Source: JB111 sp052093225 (GTDB lineage Bacteria; Actinomycetota; Actinomycetes; Actinomycetales; Actinomycetaceae). From it: a stretch of 64,000 nucleotides of DNA. The position numbers and the translations under genes are program-made. How positions within the stretch are numbered: the stretch's first letter is position 1; each line of letters starts with the position of its first letter. Positions 61,233 to 64,000 of the stretch are shown piece by piece. The DNA lies in NCBI GenBank assembly GCA_052093225.1, contig JBQDDG010000011.1, positions 1-64,000 on the forward strand, written 5' to 3'. The notes under the pieces are model-generated. The model ran no database searches. It worked only from the letters and a program-made list of their open reading frames with translations, and had not been told where the DNA came from.

Positions 61233-63290
61233 TCAGCGCAGCTCGCCCTGCGCACGCAGGTAGGGGGTCAGGCCCCCGCGGTGCCGCGGGAACCCTGCGC
61301 CGAGGATCATCGCCACGTTGACGTCGTCCTCGGTGGCGACCACGCCTTCGGCGAGCAGGAGCCGGGTCTCCTCGCCGAGCGCCGCGACCACCCGGTCGAG
61401 GACACCGGACTCGGTGAGCGCCGGCCCTTCCGCGGCGTCGCGCGAGCGCCCGAACCGCGGGGCGAGGTGGTCCGCGAGGCGGCCGTCGGGCGCCGTGGCC
61501 CGGGCGCCGTCGGTGACGAGCGTGCGCAGACCGGGGGAGTCGGGGTAGCGGCCGCCGAGCCCCTCGCGCAGGGCCTGGATCGCGTGCTCCGCCACGGCGG
61601 CACCGACCAGGTCGAGCAGGACGAACGGCCGCATCGGCAGACCCATGGGGTCGAGCGCCCGGTCGGCCACGGCGGGCGGGGTGCCCTCCTCGACGGCGCC
61701 GAGGAGCTCGGCGAGGAGCCGCAGCAGCAGCCGGTTGACCACGAAGCCCGGGGCGTCGACGACGTCGACGGCGATCTTGCCCGCGCGCGCGGCGACGGCC
61801 CGCGCGGTGGCGTGCGTCGCGTCGTCCGTCGACGGCGTGCGCACGACCTCGACGAGCGGCATCCTGCCGACCGGGTTGAAGAAGTGCAGGCCCACCAGGC
61901 GTCCGGGGTGCGCGAGGGACTGCGCCATCGCCGTCACGGACAGCGCCGAGGTGTTGGTGGCGAGCACCGCGGCCGGGTCGACGACCTGCTCGAGCTCGGC
62001 GAGGACGGCCTGCTTGACGTCGAGCCGCTCGGTGACGGCCTCGATGACGAGGTCGCACGCCGCGAGGTCCGCGAGGTCGGTGGTGGCGGTGACGAGCTCC
62101 CGCACCTCGCGCGCGTCCTCCTCGGTGGTGCGGCCCGCCTCGACGTCCTTCGCGAGGGCGGCGGCCACGGCGTCGAGGCCGGCCGCGGTGCGGGCCTCGT
62201 CGAGGTCGCGCATGACCACGGGCACGCGCAGCGAGGAGGCGAGCAGGAGCGCGAGCTGGGCCGCCATGAGGCCGGCCCCCACGAGGCCGGCCGAGCGCAC
62301 CGGGCGGGCGCCCTCGTGCCTGGCGTCCGACCTCGCCGCGGAACGCGCCCGCCGCAGGATCTTCGAGGCGTAGATCGACGAGCGGCAGGCGTCGCCGCTC
62401 GCGAGCTCGACGAGCGCCTCGTCCTCCGCCTCGAACGACGTCGCGACGTCGAGCGTGGCGGCGCCGGCGATGAGTTCCCAGCCCCGCAGCGGCGCGGGGT
62501 TGCCGGTGGCCGAGGCGCGCACCACCGCGGAGCGGCGCCGGCCGAGCGACTCGGTGGTGCGGGTCAGGTCGGCGTCGGCACGGCCGCCCGCGGGTGCGGC
62601 GGTGAGCGTCCCGTCCTTGATCGCTGCCGCCACGAGGTCGAGCGTCGCGGCGAGTCCCAGGTCCTCGGCGTCCGGGACGAGCGCGTCGACGAGGCCGGCC
62701 TCGAGCGCCGCGGCGGCGTCGAGGGTGCGGTCCTTTGCGGGCAGGTCGAGGATGACGGTCGCGGCGGTCTCGGGGCCGACGAGCCGGGGCAGGAGCGTGC
62801 ACCCGCCCCAGCCCGGGATGATGCCGAGGGAGGTCTCGGGCAGCCCGATGCCCCGCACGCTCTCGCGGGCCACCCGGTAGCCGCAGGCGAGCGCGAGCTC
62901 GTACCCGCCGCCGAGGGCCGGCCCGGTGAGGTGGGCCGCCGAGGGGACGGGGAGGTCGCGGATGGCCGACATCAGCGTGTGACCCGCCACGGCGATCGGT
63001 CGCAGCTCGTCCTGCCCGTCGGCGCCCGCGATGAGGTCGAGGTCTGCCCCCGCGACGAAGCTGCGCGCCGTGCCGGTGAGGACCACGGCGTCGACGGACC
63101 CTGCGCGCCCGTCGGCGTCGACGCCCTTGACCGCCTCCGTGAGGCGTGCGAGACCGAGGTCGCCCACGGTCGTGGGACGGGAGCCGTCGCCGCCGGCGGC
63201 GATGCTGAGGATCGCGACCCTTCCGAGTGCATGGTCGACGTCGGTGCGGGTGACGGTGAGCGCGCGCTCGACCGGCTCGGTGTGCTCCAC
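61233..63290 (-). CDS. fadB: Bifunctional enoyl-CoA hydratase/3-hydroxyacyl-CoA dehydrogenase, FadB-like
   Basis: Beta-oxidation enzyme, 685 aa. N-terminal crotonase fold with ALGGGYELALACG and GLPETSLGIIPGWGG, both catalytic Glu in place. Then an NAD-binding dehydrogenase (VGAGLMAAQLALLLAS) with catalytic His in HFFNPVGRMPLVEVV, and a C-terminal domain. GTG at VEHTEPVER is preferred because GGAGGAGA directly precedes it; an ATG 18 nt upstream overlaps that site. The partner thiolase fadA, usually next to it, is not adjacent here. Confidence 0.9.
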   Translation of the reverse strand: MEHTEPVERALTVTRTDVDHALGRVAILSIAAGGDGSRPTTVGDLGLARLTEAVKGVDADGRAGSVDAVVLTGTARSFVAGADLDLIAGADGQDELRPIAVAGHTLMSAIRDLPVPSAAHLTGPALGGGYELALACGYRVARESVRGIGLPETSLGIIPGWGGCTLLPRLVGPETAATVILDLPAKDRTLDAAAALEAGLVDALVPDAEDLGLAATLDLVAAAIKDGTLTAAPAGGRADADLTRTTESLGRRRSAVVRASATGNPAPLRGWELIAGAATLDVATSFEAEDEALVELASGDACRSSIYASKILRRARSAARSDARHEGARPVRSAGLVGAGLMAAQLALLLASSLRVPVVMRDLDEARTAAGLDAVAAALAKDVEAGRTTEEDAREVRELVTATTDLADLAACDLVIEAVTERLDVKQAVLAELEQVVDPAAVLATNTSALSVTAMAQSLAHPGRLVGLHFFNPVGRMPLVEVVRTPSTDDATHATARAVAARAGKIAVDVVDAPGFVVNRLLLRLLAELLGAVEEGTPPAVADRALDPMGLPMRPFVLLDLVGAAVAEHAIQALREGLGGRYPDSPGLRTLVTDGARATAPDGRLADHLAPRFGRSRDAAEGPALTESGVLDRVVAALGEETRLLLAEGVVATEDDVNVAMILGAGFPRHRGGLTPYLRAQGELR

Positions 63291-63377
63291 GGGTCTCCTC
63301 CGGTTCACGGGTACGTGGGACTCACGGTACCGGGTGACGGGGTCGGAGGTCGTCTTGGCGGGTCAGCCCTGGGCGGG

Positions 63378-64000
63378 TCAGCCCAGTGCGGACGCCAGCG
63401 CGGCGGCGATCGAGGGGCCCGCCTGCTCGACCTGCCACGGTCTCGCGCCGAGCTCGGCCAGCGCCTCCTCGACGGCACCGGGGGCGGCCCCGTCCCAGGA
63501 CAGCCGGCGCTGGACCGCCGGGGCGAGCAGGTTCTCCTGGGGGAGCCCGATCTCCTCCGCCCGTTCCCGGACGGCCGCCCGGACGGCGTCGAGACGGTCG
63601 GCGGCCTCCGGCCGGGCGTCGGCCCAGGACCGGGGCTGCGGCAGGGCGTCGGGGTCGCGCGGCGGACGCCGTGCGGGGAGCTCGTCCTCGGGGAGCGCGA
63701 GGCCCTCCTCGACGGCGGCCCACCAGTAGGCGGCGCGACGCCTGGTGCCCTTGCCGGAGAACTCGGGCAGCGAGGTGAGGTCGCGCAGCGAGCCGGGCAG
63801 CTCCCGGGCCGCAGCCACGATCGAGGCTGCGGGCAGGACCCGGCCGGGTGCCCGGTCGATGTCCTGCGCGAGTCGTTCGCGCGCCTCCCAGACGGAGCGC
63901 GCGACCGCGAGACCGCGCGGGCGCCGGACCTCCTGCAGGCCGGACGTGCGCCGCCACGGCTCGACCTTCGGCGGCGGGGGAGGCGCGAGGCGCTCGTGCT
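63378..64000 (-). CDS. rnd: Ribonuclease D, C-terminal part (runs off the window)
   Basis: The frame is open to the window edge; visible part about 207 aa. It contains the HRDC domains that bind RNA after the DEDD catalytic domain: VEPWRRTSGLQEVRRPRGLA then VWEARERLAQDIDRAPGRVL, and a second helical domain ending at ALASALG. The exonuclease domain lies outside. Separated from fadB by 87 bp, both minus strand. Confidence 0.82.
   Translation of the reverse strand, partial: HERLAPPPPPKVEPWRRTSGLQEVRRPRGLAVARSVWEARERLAQDIDRAPGRVLPAASIVAAARELPGSLRDLTSLPEFSGKGTRRRAAYWWAAVEEGLALPEDELPARRPPRDPDALPQPRSWADARPEAADRLDAVRAAVRERAEEIGLPQENLLAPAVQRRLSWDGAAPGAVEEALAELGARPWQVEQAGPSIAAALASALG

Overview
The window is very GC-rich chromosomal DNA from an actinobacterium. 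Likely order is Micrococcales, and the gene set (PPi-type phosphofructokinase, DUF4192, paired topoisomerase IV genes) would fit Cellulomonadaceae or relatives, but that placement is inference. Support comes from codon bias, GTG/TTG starts, many leaderless promoters (TANNNT 6-7 nt before the start codon), an actinobacterial bcc/aa3 respiratory operon, SepH, the DUF4193/DUF3093/DUF3710/DUF3159 cluster, and gene order matching two blocks of the Mycobacterium tuberculosis chromosome (roughly Rv2173-Rv2196 and Rv2682c-Rv2703).

Layout. 1-5.3 kb: Mn-type superoxide dismutase, then the cytochrome bcc oxidoreductase operon (ctaE-qcrC-qcrA-qcrB, minus strand, translationally coupled). 5.5-9.3 kb: pseudo-receiver protein, trpD, a 36-bp perfect palindrome, a stand-alone Lrp ligand-binding domain and a DnaQ-UvrC-like nuclease. 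9.3-15 kb: long-chain acyl-CoA synthetase, a disordered membrane protein, PPi-phosphofructokinase and class II DAHP synthase. 15-21.5 kb: PASTA Ser/Thr kinase (PknL-like), LysM/transglycosylase, the Rv2175c-like DNA-binding protein, a polyprenyl diphosphate synthase and DUF4192. 21.6-26.5 kb: a universal stress protein and the glycine cleavage genes gcvT-gcvH-gcvP. 26.5-37.5 kb: principal sigma factor, DUF2510 protein, a secreted beta-propeller-like/DUF3152 metalloprotease, DUF7455, then topoisomerase IV parE, two acetyltransferases and parC. 37.5-42.7 kb: type II protein acetyltransferase (Pat-like), DUF5998, a phosphodiesterase-like protein and thymidine kinase. 42.7-52.4 kb: sepH, DUF4193, DUF3093, DUF3710, OB-fold protein, DUF3159, two TrkA potassium-gating proteins, APC transporter and an RNA m5U methyltransferase. 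52.4-55.7 kb: an unusual 22-bp repeat array followed by aconitase. 55.9-64 kb: serpin lipoprotein, S9 peptidase, dxs, a FadB-like bifunctional enzyme and the C-terminal end of RNase D.

Most of the window is conserved housekeeping: respiration, central carbon and aromatic amino acid metabolism, isoprenoid supply, cell-envelope signalling, replication topology and division. The less ordinary parts are regulatory and accessory: (i) an inverted set of 22-bp-period repeats upstream of aconitase, (ii) GGGAAC-N17-GTT candidate promoters of SigR/SigH type in front of sodA and the DUF4193 gene, (iii) at least fifteen genes with a -10 element placed for leaderless transcription, (iv) a repeat/metalloprotease secreted protein and a serpin lipoprotein.

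Three 100-N gaps (30056, 34762, 51424) are each flanked by an identical 55-bp sequence. Deleting the Ns and one copy (155 nt) restores the reading frame in both interrupted genes, so these are very probably unmerged assembly overlaps, not real duplications or frameshifts. No tRNA, rRNA, CRISPR array, insertion sequence or prophage was seen.
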